Source: Thermoplasmata archaeon
GTDB taxonomy: Archaea; Thermoplasmatota; Thermoplasmata; Lutacidiplasmatales; UBA184
NCBI GenBank assembly: GCA_030040915.1
Contig: JASHSI010000050.1
Span: 1-34,707, forward strand
Direction: 5' to 3'
DNA: 34,707 bases
The translations under genes were made by a program, and so were the position numbers. The notes under the pieces are model-generated. The model was given only the letters and a program-made list of their open reading frames with translations, searched no databases and had not been told where the DNA came from. The stretch's first letter is position 1; every line of letters begins with the position of its first letter. Positions 1 through 9,069 of this stretch are shown piece by piece.

Positions 1-122
1 CGGGCGGAGACCGGGCCCGGCGCCCGCCGCGCCCTCGAGGCTAAATACCCCCTCCCCTAGCGGGCCGCTACCCGTGAGCCGAGGACCCCCCACGCGGGGT
101 TCCGCTGACGCGAGGTGACCGG

Positions 123-494
123 ATGGCGCGACCAATCTACGTACGGTTCGAGACGCCCGCCGACCTGGCCGACAAGGCCCTGCAGCTCGTGCAGATCGCG
201 AGCGAGACCGGAAAGCTCCGCGTCGGCACCAACGAGGTGACGAAGTCGAGCGAGCGCGCCGAGGCGAAGCTCGTCGTCATGGCCGAGGACGTCGACCCGG
301 TCGAGATCCTCATCCATGTCCCGATGCTCTGCGAGGAGAAGCGCATCCCCTACCTGTACGTCCCCAAGAAGCAGCGGCTCGGCCAGTCGGCCGGGCTCAC
401 GAAGTCGGCCGCGAGCGTCGCCATCGTCGAGGCCGGTGAAGGGAAGGGCCTCCTCGAGGAGATCGCCCAGGGCGCCGCCGGCCTGAAGAAGTAG
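123..494 (+). CDS. rpl7ae: Ribosomal protein L7Ae (kink-turn RNA-binding)
   Basis: 123 aa ORF with L7Ae signature ([56 protein letters not shown]); followed by S28e and L24e as in archaea. Confidence 0.95.
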   Translation: MARPIYVRFETPADLADKALQLVQIASETGKLRVGTNEVTKSSERAEAKLVVMAEDVDPVEILIHVPMLCEEKRIPYLYVPKKQRLGQSAGLTKSAASVAIVEAGEGKGLLEEIAQGAAGLKK

Positions 495-525
495 GAGCGC
501 GGGGCGGGAAGGGCGCGGGGTCCGC

Positions 526-738
526 ATGGTCGAGGAGAAGGGCTCGCCGGCCGAGGTCGTCGAGCTCATCGGCCGGACCGGCATGGCCGGCGAGGCGACC
601 CAGGTCAAGGTCCGCGTGCTCGCGGGCCGGGACCGCGGCAAGATCATCACCCGCAACGTCGCCGGGCCGATCCGCCTGGGCGACGTGCTGATCCTCCGCG
701 AGACGGCCCGGGAAGCACGCAAGCTCTCGGTCCGGTAG
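526..738 (+). CDS. rps28e: Ribosomal protein S28e
   Basis: 70 aa, [59 protein letters not shown]. Confidence 0.93.
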   Translation: MVEEKGSPAEVVELIGRTGMAGEATQVKVRVLAGRDRGKIITRNVAGPIRLGDVLILRETAREARKLSVR

Positions 739-751
739 GGGGCCCGGGAAG

Positions 752-1408
752 ATGGTCGTCAAGCGCCAGTGCTCGTTCTGCGCCGGCGAGATCGAGCCCG
801 GGACCGGGACGCTCTTCGTCAAGCGCGACGGCACGGTCTTCCAGTTCTGCTCCTCCTCCTGTCGGAAGCAGCAGCTCCATCTGGGCCGGGTCGGCCACCG
901 ACGGAAATGGACGCAGGCGTACAGCCAGAAGCGCGCGGCCGAGCACAGCGCCGCCATCGCCCGAGGCCGGGCCGCCGCCCCTTCCTCGGCCGCCGGGAAG
1001 CCGTCCGGGACGGCGCGGTCGGGGGCCCCCAAGGCACCGGCCCCCGCGGCGGCGCCGGCGACCCCTAAGCCCGAGGGTGCGACCCCATCGGCGCCCCCCG
1101 CGATCTCCCCGCCCTTGGCCCCGGCCCCCGCGGCCCCCGTGACCGAGAAGAAGGAGGCGCCCGCTACCCCCCGCCCGAAGCCCGCCCCCAAGGCGGAGTC
1201 GAAGCCCGCTCCATCGGCGAAGTCCACCGCCCCTTCCGGCGAGGGGAAGGAGACCTCCGACGCGCCCGCGAAGAAGTCCGCAGAGAAGAAGCCCGCCGCC
1301 GAGGGCGAGGAGAAGCCCGCGGCGAAGCGCCGCCCCGCGAAGAAGTCGGACGAGACCAAGGCCGCCAAGGACGACGCGAAGGCCGACGCCCCGTCCGGAA
1401 AGCCGTAG
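752..1408 (+). CDS. rpl24e: Ribosomal protein L24e with long Ala/Pro/Lys-rich C-terminal extension
   Basis: N-terminal CSFCAGEIEPGTGTLFVKRDGTVFQFCSSSCRKQ zinc finger of L24e; about 150 aa low-complexity tail. Confidence 0.9.
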   Translation: MVVKRQCSFCAGEIEPGTGTLFVKRDGTVFQFCSSSCRKQQLHLGRVGHRRKWTQAYSQKRAAEHSAAIARGRAAAPSSAAGKPSGTARSGAPKAPAPAAAPATPKPEGATPSAPPAISPPLAPAPAAPVTEKKEAPATPRPKPAPKAESKPAPSAKSTAPSGEGKETSDAPAKKSAEKKPAAEGEEKPAAKRRPAKKSDETKAAKDDAKADAPSGKP

Positions 1409-1481
1409 GTCGGCGACCCGCGGGGGTCCGCTTCCACTCCATCGCCGAGCTTGAAAGCCGGCGGGCCGCTGCGGAGGAGGC

Positions 1482-1760
1482 ATGCCCCCGCCCTCCGCCC
1501 CGTCGGACGTCCCGTGGGTCTCCGCGAGCGACCTCGCCGAGCAGGTCTACTGTCCTAGGGCCCTCTGGTACCGGCACCATCCGCCGGACTTCCCGGCGTC
1601 CGGCGCGGCGGAACGCTCGGCCGAGCGGGGGGCGCGCTACCACGCCCGCGCCCTCTCCGCCGTCCAACGCCGCGAGTCGATCGGGCCGGCCCTTCCCTTG
1701 GCGCTCCTCCTCCTCGGGCTCCTCCTCCTCGTCGCCCTCCTGCTGTCGGGAGCCGTGTGA
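1482..1760 (+). CDS. N-terminal part of a split Cas4-like protein (Fe-S Cys motif plus C-terminal TM helix)
   Basis: SASDLAEQVYCPRALWYR resembles the N-terminal YCPRxxYY Cys motif of Cas4/RecB-family nucleases; C-terminal hydrophobic stretch LPLALLLLGLLLLVALLL; GTGA overlap with next ORF. Confidence 0.55.
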   Translation: MPPPSAPSDVPWVSASDLAEQVYCPRALWYRHHPPDFPASGAAERSAERGARYHARALSAVQRRESIGPALPLALLLLGLLLLVALLLSGAV

Positions 1761-2287
1761 TCGCGCTCCCCTCGGAGGTCGATCTCCTCCTCGCGCTCCT
1801 CGGGCTCGCCCTCGTCGCGGCCGGCGCGTGGAGCTTGAGGAACTGGCTCGTCGGCCGGCACTACGGCACGCTCGAGTACGCCGACACCGGCGACCGGATC
1901 GACCGCGCCCTTCGCGCCCCCCGCTACCGCCTCTCGGGACGGCCCGATGAGCTCCGTCGCCTCCCCGACGGGCGTCGGGTGCCCGTGGAATGGAAGAGCA
2001 CGGCCGGCCCGCCGCGGGGTCCCCATCCGTCCCACCGCGCGCAGGTCCTCGCCTACTGCCTGCTCGTCGAGGAGGCGAGCGGCCGCGCCCCGCCGTTCGG
2101 GGTGCTGCGCTACTCGGACGGGGCCGAGTACCGGATCCCCTGGGACGGGAGCACGCGGGAGGAGGTCCTCCGGCTCCTCCGGGAAGTGCGACGGCCCTAC
2201 GACGGGCGGGCCACCCCGACCGCCGGAAAGTGCGCCCGCTGCCGATGGGCGGCCGGCTGCGACGCGCGGATCGACCGAGCGGCCTAG
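1757..2287 (+). CDS. Cas4-like PD-(D/E)XK nuclease core with N-terminal TM helix
   Basis: GRPDEL...VPVEWKS (D, ExK), HRAQVLAYCLLVEE (QxxxY), C-terminal CARCRWAAGC (CxxCx5C); N-terminal VDLLLALLGLALVAAGAW. Confidence 0.65.
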   Translation: MIALPSEVDLLLALLGLALVAAGAWSLRNWLVGRHYGTLEYADTGDRIDRALRAPRYRLSGRPDELRRLPDGRRVPVEWKSTAGPPRGPHPSHRAQVLAYCLLVEEASGRAPPFGVLRYSDGAEYRIPWDGSTREEVLRLLREVRRPYDGRATPTAGKCARCRWAAGCDARIDRAA

Positions 2288-3069
2288 ACGCGGTGCGAGA
2301 GGAAGACCTCGCAGACGTAGGGGAAGTCGACGGCCCCCCGCCCGCGGGTCTCCGCCGAGGAGTCGAGGAGTTCCTCCACGGCGCGCCGGACCCCGAGGCG
2401 TCGCTCCTCGGGGAGGAGGCCGATGAAGCTGACGGAGAGGGCGCGTTCGGCGACCTGCTCCCGGGTCAGGCGGTGCACGAAGCGGAACTCCTCCCGGACG
2501 AGCGGAGCGAACCCGACGCCGGGGCGGAAGGCGCTCCTCCAGGCGCCGCCGGACGTCCTCGGGGTGTCGCCCCGGAACTGCTCGAGGATCCGTCCGAACC
2601 CGGCGACCCACCGGATGGATTCGTCCCGGCGGTTCCACACGAGGCCGACCCGGCCGCCGGGCCGGAGCACTCGGTGGAGCTCGGAGAGCGTCGGTTCGGG
2701 GCGGAACCAGTGGAACGCCTGGCCGGCGACGACGGCATCGGCGGACGCCGCCGGCCGCGGGATCCGCTCGGCCGTCCCCCGAAGCACCCGGACCCCGGGC
2801 AGCTCGCGGCGAAAGACCCTCCGCATCCCGAGCATCGGCTCGACCGCCCGGATCCGGGATTCCGACGGGAGGAGCGCCCGGGTGAGCTTGCCGGTCCCCG
2901 CGCCGAGCTCGATCACGTCGGCGCCCGGTGCGAGCTCGAGCTCCTCGACCAGGCGGGCGATCGCCTCGGCGGGGTAGTCGGGGCGGCTCCGCTCGTAGAC
3001 CTCGGCCACCCGGCCGAACGCCTGGACCGCCGGGTGGACCGTCGATCGGGGGCGGGTCGCTCGGACCAT
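2284..3069 (-). CDS. Class I SAM-dependent methyltransferase
   Basis: [16 protein letters not shown] motif [30 protein letters not shown]. Confidence 0.87.
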   Translation of the reverse strand: MVRATRPRSTVHPAVQAFGRVAEVYERSRPDYPAEAIARLVEELELAPGADVIELGAGTGKLTRALLPSESRIRAVEPMLGMRRVFRRELPGVRVLRGTAERIPRPAASADAVVAGQAFHWFRPEPTLSELHRVLRPGGRVGLVWNRRDESIRWVAGFGRILEQFRGDTPRTSGGAWRSAFRPGVGFAPLVREEFRFVHRLTREQVAERALSVSFIGLLPEERRLGVRRAVEELLDSSAETRGRGAVDFPYVCEVFLSHRV

Positions 3070-3090
3070 TGCCGGTCGAGCGGCCGGGGC

Positions 3091-3104
3091 CCAAAATCTT
3101 TTGG
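3091..3104. promoter_or_regulatory. Palindromic TATA-like core between divergent methyltransferase and ndk
   Basis: CCAAAA-TC-TTTTGG, 22-35 nt upstream of the methyltransferase ATG and 25-38 nt upstream of the ndk ATG. Confidence 0.5.
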
Positions 3105-3128
3105 CGGGAGCCGGCTCGGGCGAGGAGG

Positions 3129-3590
3129 ATGCCGGGAGAGGGCACGGTCGAGCGGACGCTCGTCCTCGTGAAGCCGGACGGCCTGAAGCGGGGCCTCGCC
3201 GGGGAGATCGTCGGGCGGATCGAGCGCAAGGGCCTCAAGCTCGTCGCCGCGAAGCTCCTCCAGGTCCGACCCGAGATCGCGGAGAAGCACTACGCGGAGC
3301 ACGCCGGGAAGCCGTTCTACCCGGGGCTCCTCCAGCACATCACGAGCGGACCCGTCCTCGCCCTCGCCGTCGAGGGTCGCTCCGCGATCTCGGTCGTCCG
3401 CCTGCTCGTCGGGGCGACGAACCCGCAGACCGCCGCCCCCGGCTCGATCCGGGGGGACCTCGCGCTCGCCGTCACCCCGAACCTCATCCATGCCTCCGAC
3501 GCGCCGGCCTCGGCCGAGCGCGAGCTCGCCCTCTACTTCGCCGCGGGCGACTACGTCGCCTACCGGCGGACCGACGAAGAGCTCGTGTGA
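3129..3590 (+). CDS. ndk: Nucleoside diphosphate kinase
   Basis: [37 protein letters not shown]; active-site region [10 protein letters not shown] at 3129. Confidence 0.94.
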   Translation: MPGEGTVERTLVLVKPDGLKRGLAGEIVGRIERKGLKLVAAKLLQVRPEIAEKHYAEHAGKPFYPGLLQHITSGPVLALAVEGRSAISVVRLLVGATNPQTAAPGSIRGDLALAVTPNLIHASDAPASAERELALYFAAGDYVAYRRTDEELV

Positions 3591-4159
3591 TCGCCGCCGG
3601 GCCGATCGACCGCGCCGAGCGGGCCCTCCGGGCCGGCCGACTGGTGGTCTACCCGACCGACACGCTGCTCGGGCTGGGCGCCCGGGCCCTCGATCCGGGC
3701 GCGGTCGACCGCCTTCTCCGCGCCAAGGCGCGCTCGGCCCGGGTCCCGCTCTCCTTCGCGGTCTCCTCCTACGAGGAGGTCGAGCCGTGGGCCGAGCTCG
3801 ACGCGGCGTCCCGGACCGAGATACGCCACCGGCTTCCCGGTCCGTACACCCTGCTCCTGCCGGCGAGCGCGGCGGCGCGTCGGTCGCTGGCCCCGGGGCT
3901 CGTCTCCGCCGAGGGGAAGGTCGGGGTCCGGATCCCGGACCATCCGGTGGCCCGGGAGCTCGCCCGCCGCGTCGGCCCGGTCGTTTCCACGTCGGCGAAC
4001 CGGCACGGCGTCCCCCCATCCCGTTCGATCGCCGAAGCCCGCGCCGCCTTCGGTCGCGAGGTGGCGGCGTACCTCCCCGCCGTGCCCCCGCCGAGCGGCC
4101 GTCCCTCCGAGATCGTCGACCTTGCCGGCGCCCGGCGCCGGGTCACCCGCCGGAGCTAG
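3587..4159 (+). CDS. Sua5/YciO/YrdC family threonylcarbamoyl-AMP synthase
   Basis: [50 protein letters not shown] start overlapping ndk stop. Confidence 0.88.
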   Translation: MIAAGPIDRAERALRAGRLVVYPTDTLLGLGARALDPGAVDRLLRAKARSARVPLSFAVSSYEEVEPWAELDAASRTEIRHRLPGPYTLLLPASAAARRSLAPGLVSAEGKVGVRIPDHPVARELARRVGPVVSTSANRHGVPPSRSIAEARAAFGREVAAYLPAVPPPSGRPSEIVDLAGARRRVTRRS

Positions 4160-4162
4160 TCG

Positions 4163-5035
4163 ATGGGACCGAAGCCCGAGGAGCTGGGACGGTGGCGCGA
4201 AGCGGCCCGCATCAGCGCCGAGGCCCGCCGCGCCGGGGCCCGGGCGGCCGTGCCGGGCGCCCGGCGCCGCGACGTCGCGGAGGCGATCGAATCGGTGATC
4301 CGCTCCGCCGGGGCCGAGCCCGCCTTCCCGGCGAACCTCTCCCGGAACCACGAAGCGGCCCACTACACCCCGTCCCCCGGGGACGACGCGCTCCTCGAGG
4401 CCGGTGACCTCCTCAAGGTCGACGTCGGCGCGCACCTCGACGGGGCGATCGCCGATACCGCCGTGACGGTGGAGGTCGGCGGGGGCCAGCGCCACCGGCA
4501 CCTTCGCGATGCCGTCCACGATGCGGTGGAGGCCGGGATCGGCGAGGTCCGGGCGGGGGTCCGGGTCGACGACATCTCCCGGGCGATCGAGCGGGCGATC
4601 CACGCGCACGGCCTCAAGCCGATCCGCAACCTGACCGGCCACACGATCGAGCGCTACCTGTTGCACGCCGGGAAGGCGATCCCGAACGCCGCCGGCCTGA
4701 GCGCGGACCGGCTCGAGGAAGGGGAGATCGTCGCCATCGAGCCGTTCGCCACGAACGGGGCGGGCATGATCGAGAACGGCCCGTTCGGCAACATCGTGCG
4801 GTTCCGTCGGGAGCCCGACGACGCCGGGCCCGTCGCCGGCGGTTGGTACCGGCGGTTCAAGACCCTCCCGTTCACGCTCCGGTGGGTCCCTCCGTCGGAG
4901 CAGAAGGAGTTCGGCAAGGTCCGACGGCACCTGCAGACCTACGCCGTCTTCGTCGAGCAGGGCGGGGGCCTCGTCGCGCAGGAGGAGCACACGGTCCTCG
5001 TGGGGAGCTCCGGCGGCGAGGTACTGACCCGCTGA
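4163..5035 (+). CDS. map: Methionine aminopeptidase (type II, archaeal)
   Basis: LKVDVGAHLDGAIADTAVTV, NLTGHTIERYLLHAGKAIPN, EGEIVAIEPFAT. Confidence 0.94.
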   Translation: MGPKPEELGRWREAARISAEARRAGARAAVPGARRRDVAEAIESVIRSAGAEPAFPANLSRNHEAAHYTPSPGDDALLEAGDLLKVDVGAHLDGAIADTAVTVEVGGGQRHRHLRDAVHDAVEAGIGEVRAGVRVDDISRAIERAIHAHGLKPIRNLTGHTIERYLLHAGKAIPNAAGLSADRLEEGEIVAIEPFATNGAGMIENGPFGNIVRFRREPDDAGPVAGGWYRRFKTLPFTLRWVPPSEQKEFGKVRRHLQTYAVFVEQGGGLVAQEEHTVLVGSSGGEVLTR

Positions 5036-5142
5036 CGGGGAGGGGCCGTCCCGCCGACCGGGCGGCGGCAGGGTCGCCCGACCCTCACCTCGGGGTTACT
5101 CCCATCGCAATATTGAAGGCCTAGGCCGCCGGCGGGGGGCCG

Positions 5143-6756
5143 ATGGCGGAGTCGCCGAACTCGGTCCCGCTGCCGGCCCCCCCGGCGCTCGACCGGAGCC
5201 GGACCCGGGCCGTCCTGATGATCCTCTCGGCGGCCGCCCTGATGGTCACCTACGTGGAGACGATGATCATCCCCGGCCTCGTCCGCTTCCAGACGTTCTT
5301 CGGCAACGCCCCGTACTCGAGCGTCACGTGGATTCTCTCGGCCTACCTGTTGGTCGGGGTCGCGTTCACCCCGATCGCCGGGAAGCTCGGCGACATCTAC
5401 GGGAAGAAGCGGGTCCTCGTCTGGATCCTCGCGGTCTACCTCGTGGCCGTGAGCCTCGCGGGGTTCAGCCCGAACCTCGGGGCGGCGTTCGGGCTCGACC
5501 GCGCGAACCAGCTCTACGTGTTGATCGGGATTCGCGGGGTCCAGGGGGTCGGGATGGCGATGTTCCCGCTCGCCTTCGCCCTGATCGGCGAGGAGTTCCC
5601 GAAGTCCGAGGTCGCCCAGGCCCAGGGGATCGTCTCGGCGATGTTCAGCGCCGGTGCCTCGATCGGCCTCTTCGGCGGCGCGTGGATCACGCAGACGTTC
5701 GGCTGGCAGCTCACCTACCACACCGTGATCCCGCTCGCCGCGGTCGTCCTCGTCCTCACGATCGTCTACCTCCAGGAATCGCGGGTGCGCCTCAAGCAGG
5801 CGATCGACGTGCCGGGCTCGATCCTCCTCGGCACCACGCTCGCCCTGTTCCTCCTCGGGCTCACCGAGGGGCCGACGTGGGGATGGGCGAACTGGTCGGG
5901 GACCCGGATCGCCGGGGTCGCCTTCGGGACCCCGGAGCTGTTCGTCCTCTCCGCCGTCACCTTCGTCCTCTTCCTCGTCTGGGAGAAGCGGGCCGCCCTG
6001 CCCGTCGTCGACTTCCGCAAGCTGGCCGAGCGGAACATCCTCCTGTCGAACCTCATCGGCCTCTTCGCCGGGATCGCGATGTTCCTATTGTTCGTCGGCG
6101 TCGTCGCGCGGGCCGAGGCGCCGAGCCCGACCGGCCTCGGCAAGACCCCCCTCGACTTCGGCTTCTACAGCCTTCCCACGACGGTGACGAACATGATCGT
6201 CGCGCCGTTCGTCGGGCGGTGGGTCGGACGCTCCGGGCCGAAGTACCCGATGATGCTCGGGGGCCTCCTCGTGGTCGCCGGCGGGCTCCTCTTCACCGGG
6301 TGGAACGACCAGGTCCTCTACCTCGTCCTGTTCACGATCCCGGTGATGACCGGGATCATCGTGATCTTCATCGCGATGATCAACCTCGTCGTCGTCTCGT
6401 CCCGGCCGGCGGAGACCGGCGTCCAGACGGGGATGAACCTCACCTTCCGCAACCTCGGCACGGCGATCGGCCCGGTCGCGGGGTCGACGATCCTCGCGAG
6501 CGTGCTGACGACCTACTCCAAGACCCTCTCGATCGGTCCCGGCGTCACGCTCACGCTGAGCTACCAGGCCCCGGGCAACTCGGCGTTCGAGCTCATCTTC
6601 GCCCTCATCGCCGCGCTCGGCGCGGTGAGCTTCCTCCTCTCCCTGCCGATCCGGAACTTCCGGATCCTCCCCGACGGCCGCCGCGTGCCCACCGGAGGGT
6701 CCGCCACGGTACCGGCGCCGCCGGCCGCCCCCCCGGTCCCGGCCGTCGAAGCGTAG
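5143..6756 (+). CDS. MFS transporter, DHA2-like multidrug exporter
   Basis: 537 aa, many TM helices; SVTWILSAYLLVGVAFTPIAGKLGDIYGKKRVL motif A; IRGVQGVGMAMFPL. Confidence 0.9.
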   Translation: MAESPNSVPLPAPPALDRSRTRAVLMILSAAALMVTYVETMIIPGLVRFQTFFGNAPYSSVTWILSAYLLVGVAFTPIAGKLGDIYGKKRVLVWILAVYLVAVSLAGFSPNLGAAFGLDRANQLYVLIGIRGVQGVGMAMFPLAFALIGEEFPKSEVAQAQGIVSAMFSAGASIGLFGGAWITQTFGWQLTYHTVIPLAAVVLVLTIVYLQESRVRLKQAIDVPGSILLGTTLALFLLGLTEGPTWGWANWSGTRIAGVAFGTPELFVLSAVTFVLFLVWEKRAALPVVDFRKLAERNILLSNLIGLFAGIAMFLLFVGVVARAEAPSPTGLGKTPLDFGFYSLPTTVTNMIVAPFVGRWVGRSGPKYPMMLGGLLVVAGGLLFTGWNDQVLYLVLFTIPVMTGIIVIFIAMINLVVVSSRPAETGVQTGMNLTFRNLGTAIGPVAGSTILASVLTTYSKTLSIGPGVTLTLSYQAPGNSAFELIFALIAALGAVSFLLSLPIRNFRILPDGRRVPTGGSATVPAPPAAPPVPAVEA

Positions 6757-6764
6757 CTCGAGCG

Positions 6765-7910
6765 CTACCCGGCGCGGCCCTCGAGCTTCGCGCGGGCGGT
6801 CTTGGCGCCCTCGACCATCGCGCCGAGCTTCTGCCAGGCGACGTCGAGCGATCGGGTCCTTAGCCCGCAGTCCGGGTTCACCCAGATCCGGGCGGGGTCC
6901 CCGAGGTGCTTCGCCGCCCGCTCGATCCGGTCGGCGACGAGCGCCGGGGTCTCCACCTCGTCGCGGTGCACGTCGAGGACGCCGAGGCCGATCTCGCGGT
7001 CGTCGCCGTACTCGCGGAACAGCTTCAGGATCTCGTAGCCGTCGTGGCGGGCGGTGTCCCGGTTCGCGAACTCCCACGCCCACTGGCGGCAGCGCTTCGC
7101 CCCGAGGATCGCGGGAAAGAGGCTCCTGTAGTCGGAGAAGCAGATGTGCATGGAGAACTCCGCATCGAGCCCCTCGGTCGCCGCGTTGAACCCCTCGGCG
7201 ACGAGGTCGGCCTCGTCCGGGTGCGTCCCGGCCGCCGGCTCGTCGATCTGGATGAGCCGCGCGCCTCGGTCGACGAGCGCTCGGAGCGTCGGGCGAAGCG
7301 CCTGCCGCGCGATGTCGATCACGAACTCGGCGCGGGCCGTGCGACGGGCCTGCCGGCCCTTCCAGCCGGCCTGACGGGCGAGGTAGTGCTCGTCGTACGA
7401 CCATTCGGCGAGGGTGTAGGCCCCGGTCACGGGGATCTTCGGGAGCCCCCGCGCATGGGAGCGGACGAAGTCGAACTCCTCGAGGTGGTAGGGGCGTTCC
7501 AGTCGGACCGGCCCGGTCGCCGCCGCCTTCCGGTAGTACTTGTTGTCGAACGAGCGGACGTGCCCCAGGAACTCGAAGCCGCCCATCTGGCGGATCGGGT
7601 ACTCGTACATCTCGATCCGCCGGGCCTCGCCGTCGTAGACCCGGTCGAGTCCGACCTTCTCGAAGAAGCGGAGCGCGAAGAGGGCCCCCAGATCGCGCAC
7701 GGCCTCGTCGGCCGCGCCGTCCGGCGCCCCGGCGAGCCAGCGCTCGGCCTGGGGCCCGGCGCCCTCGGCGAACGCGAGCCGGGCGTTCCAGCGGTCGAGC
7801 TCCTCGCGGGCCCTCGCGTCGATCGGCCTCCCGTGCTGCCCCTGGAGCTGCCAACGGGGCTTCGCGAGGCTTCCGATCTCCTGGGTCCGGAAGAGGGGGG
7901 GCGCGCTCAT
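6765..7910 (-). CDS. metE: Cobalamin-independent methionine synthase, catalytic (C-terminal/core MetE) domain protein
   Basis: FRTQEIGSLAKP start, LIQIDEPA, HICFSDY (Zn ligands H..C), WVNPDCGLRTR. Confidence 0.88.
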   Translation of the reverse strand: MSAPPLFRTQEIGSLAKPRWQLQGQHGRPIDARAREELDRWNARLAFAEGAGPQAERWLAGAPDGAADEAVRDLGALFALRFFEKVGLDRVYDGEARRIEMYEYPIRQMGGFEFLGHVRSFDNKYYRKAAATGPVRLERPYHLEEFDFVRSHARGLPKIPVTGAYTLAEWSYDEHYLARQAGWKGRQARRTARAEFVIDIARQALRPTLRALVDRGARLIQIDEPAAGTHPDEADLVAEGFNAATEGLDAEFSMHICFSDYRSLFPAILGAKRCRQWAWEFANRDTARHDGYEILKLFREYGDDREIGLGVLDVHRDEVETPALVADRIERAAKHLGDPARIWVNPDCGLRTRSLDVAWQKLGAMVEGAKTARAKLEGRAG

Positions 7911-8881
7911 CGGCCGGACCCCCCCGGCGACAGGAGGCGACGCGCGTTCGGAAGGAGCTCGAGTTTGCGGACCGCCGCCTCGTACGGGAGGAGGTCGAGC
8001 GGGGCCCCGGCCCCGAGCCACACCGTCGGGGGGGCGAGTCGCCCCTCGACCTCCCGGACGATCCGGGCGATCTCGCCCGGGTCCTCGGCGAGGGTGGTCC
8101 GGGGGTCGAGGATCCCGAGTCCGAGGGACTTTCCCCGGAAGGAGGTGGGGATCTCGCCGGGGTCGGTCTCGGACAGGTCGAACCCGACGGCCCCGACCGG
8201 GAGCCGGGGGAGGACCTCCGTCCCCCCGTTCGGCGGGGCGAAGAACGTCCAGACGATCGTGGGTCGGGAGCCGGCCGCGGCCGCGATCGAGCGGTACGCC
8301 GCGATCGTCGCCTCGGCGAGCGGGCCCTTCGGTGGCTCCACCACGAGGAGCGGCTCCTGGAACTGGAAGGCGCCGTAGCCCAGCCCCGCGAGCTCGCCGA
8401 CCTCCTCGGCGAGGAGCCGGCCGAACCGGTGCGTGAGCGCTTCCCGCGTCTCCCCCGAGCGGTTGTCGAGTAGCCCCGCGAAGGTGTAGGGGCCGGGGAG
8501 CGTGACCTTCCGGCCGGCCGGGGGGACCTCGCCGGCGCGTGGGAGCCGGGGCGCGATCGCGCCGGCGCGGCGCTCCGGGGGCGCCCGAAGGATCGGCTGG
8601 CGGTAGAAGGTGTTCGTCTCGAACCACCGGGTCACCGGCCCGACGGTGAACCCCGGCCACGCCTCGGCGAACGGGCGGAAGAGGTCGGCCCACTCGAGGT
8701 ACCCGCCGGCGGGCGGGTCGAGCCCAAGGCGTCCCTCGAGCGCGGCGATCGCGCCCTCCGTCTCCCGGTACAGCGCCGAGACCTCGGCCGGGCTCGTCCG
8801 GCCGCGGTCGAGGTCGCGGGTCGCGGCGACGAGGGCTTCCGACCTCGGGAACGGTCCGGTCAGCGTCGTGTGGACGGTCAT
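7907..8881 (-). CDS. MetE N-terminal-domain-like protein (split MetE partner)
   Basis: TTLTGPFPRSEAL, WFETNTFYRQP, VTLPGPYTFAGLLDN, QFQEPLLV; ATGA overlap with the C-terminal gene. Confidence 0.78.
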   Translation of the reverse strand: MTVHTTLTGPFPRSEALVAATRDLDRGRTSPAEVSALYRETEGAIAALEGRLGLDPPAGGYLEWADLFRPFAEAWPGFTVGPVTRWFETNTFYRQPILRAPPERRAGAIAPRLPRAGEVPPAGRKVTLPGPYTFAGLLDNRSGETREALTHRFGRLLAEEVGELAGLGYGAFQFQEPLLVVEPPKGPLAEATIAAYRSIAAAAGSRPTIVWTFFAPPNGGTEVLPRLPVGAVGFDLSETDPGEIPTSFRGKSLGLGILDPRTTLAEDPGEIARIVREVEGRLAPPTVWLGAGAPLDLLPYEAAVRKLELLPNARRLLSPGGSGR

Positions 8882-9069
8882 CGGAGTTCGCGGGCGAGCC
8901 GGGCGCTCGGTTTAACGGTGGCGGGAGCCGGAAGGCGAAACCGCCTTGCGCGGCGAGAAAAGTGCGCCGTCCGCGGAGAGCTCTCCCGTCGAGGGAATCG
9001 ACGTCCGTCGAACGGCACGAACGTCCAACCAAAGGGTTATCTTTCGACCTTCGCGTCCGGAATGGGCCG

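Noticed and set aside
1637-3238. 533-aa minus-strand ORF
   Set aside because: Arg/Pro/Gly-rich shadow ORF overlapping the Cas4-like, methyltransferase and ndk frames; typical of GC-rich DNA
6085-7854. 589-aa minus-strand ORF
   Set aside because: Out-of-frame shadow of the metE and MFS genes, low-complexity R/P/G composition
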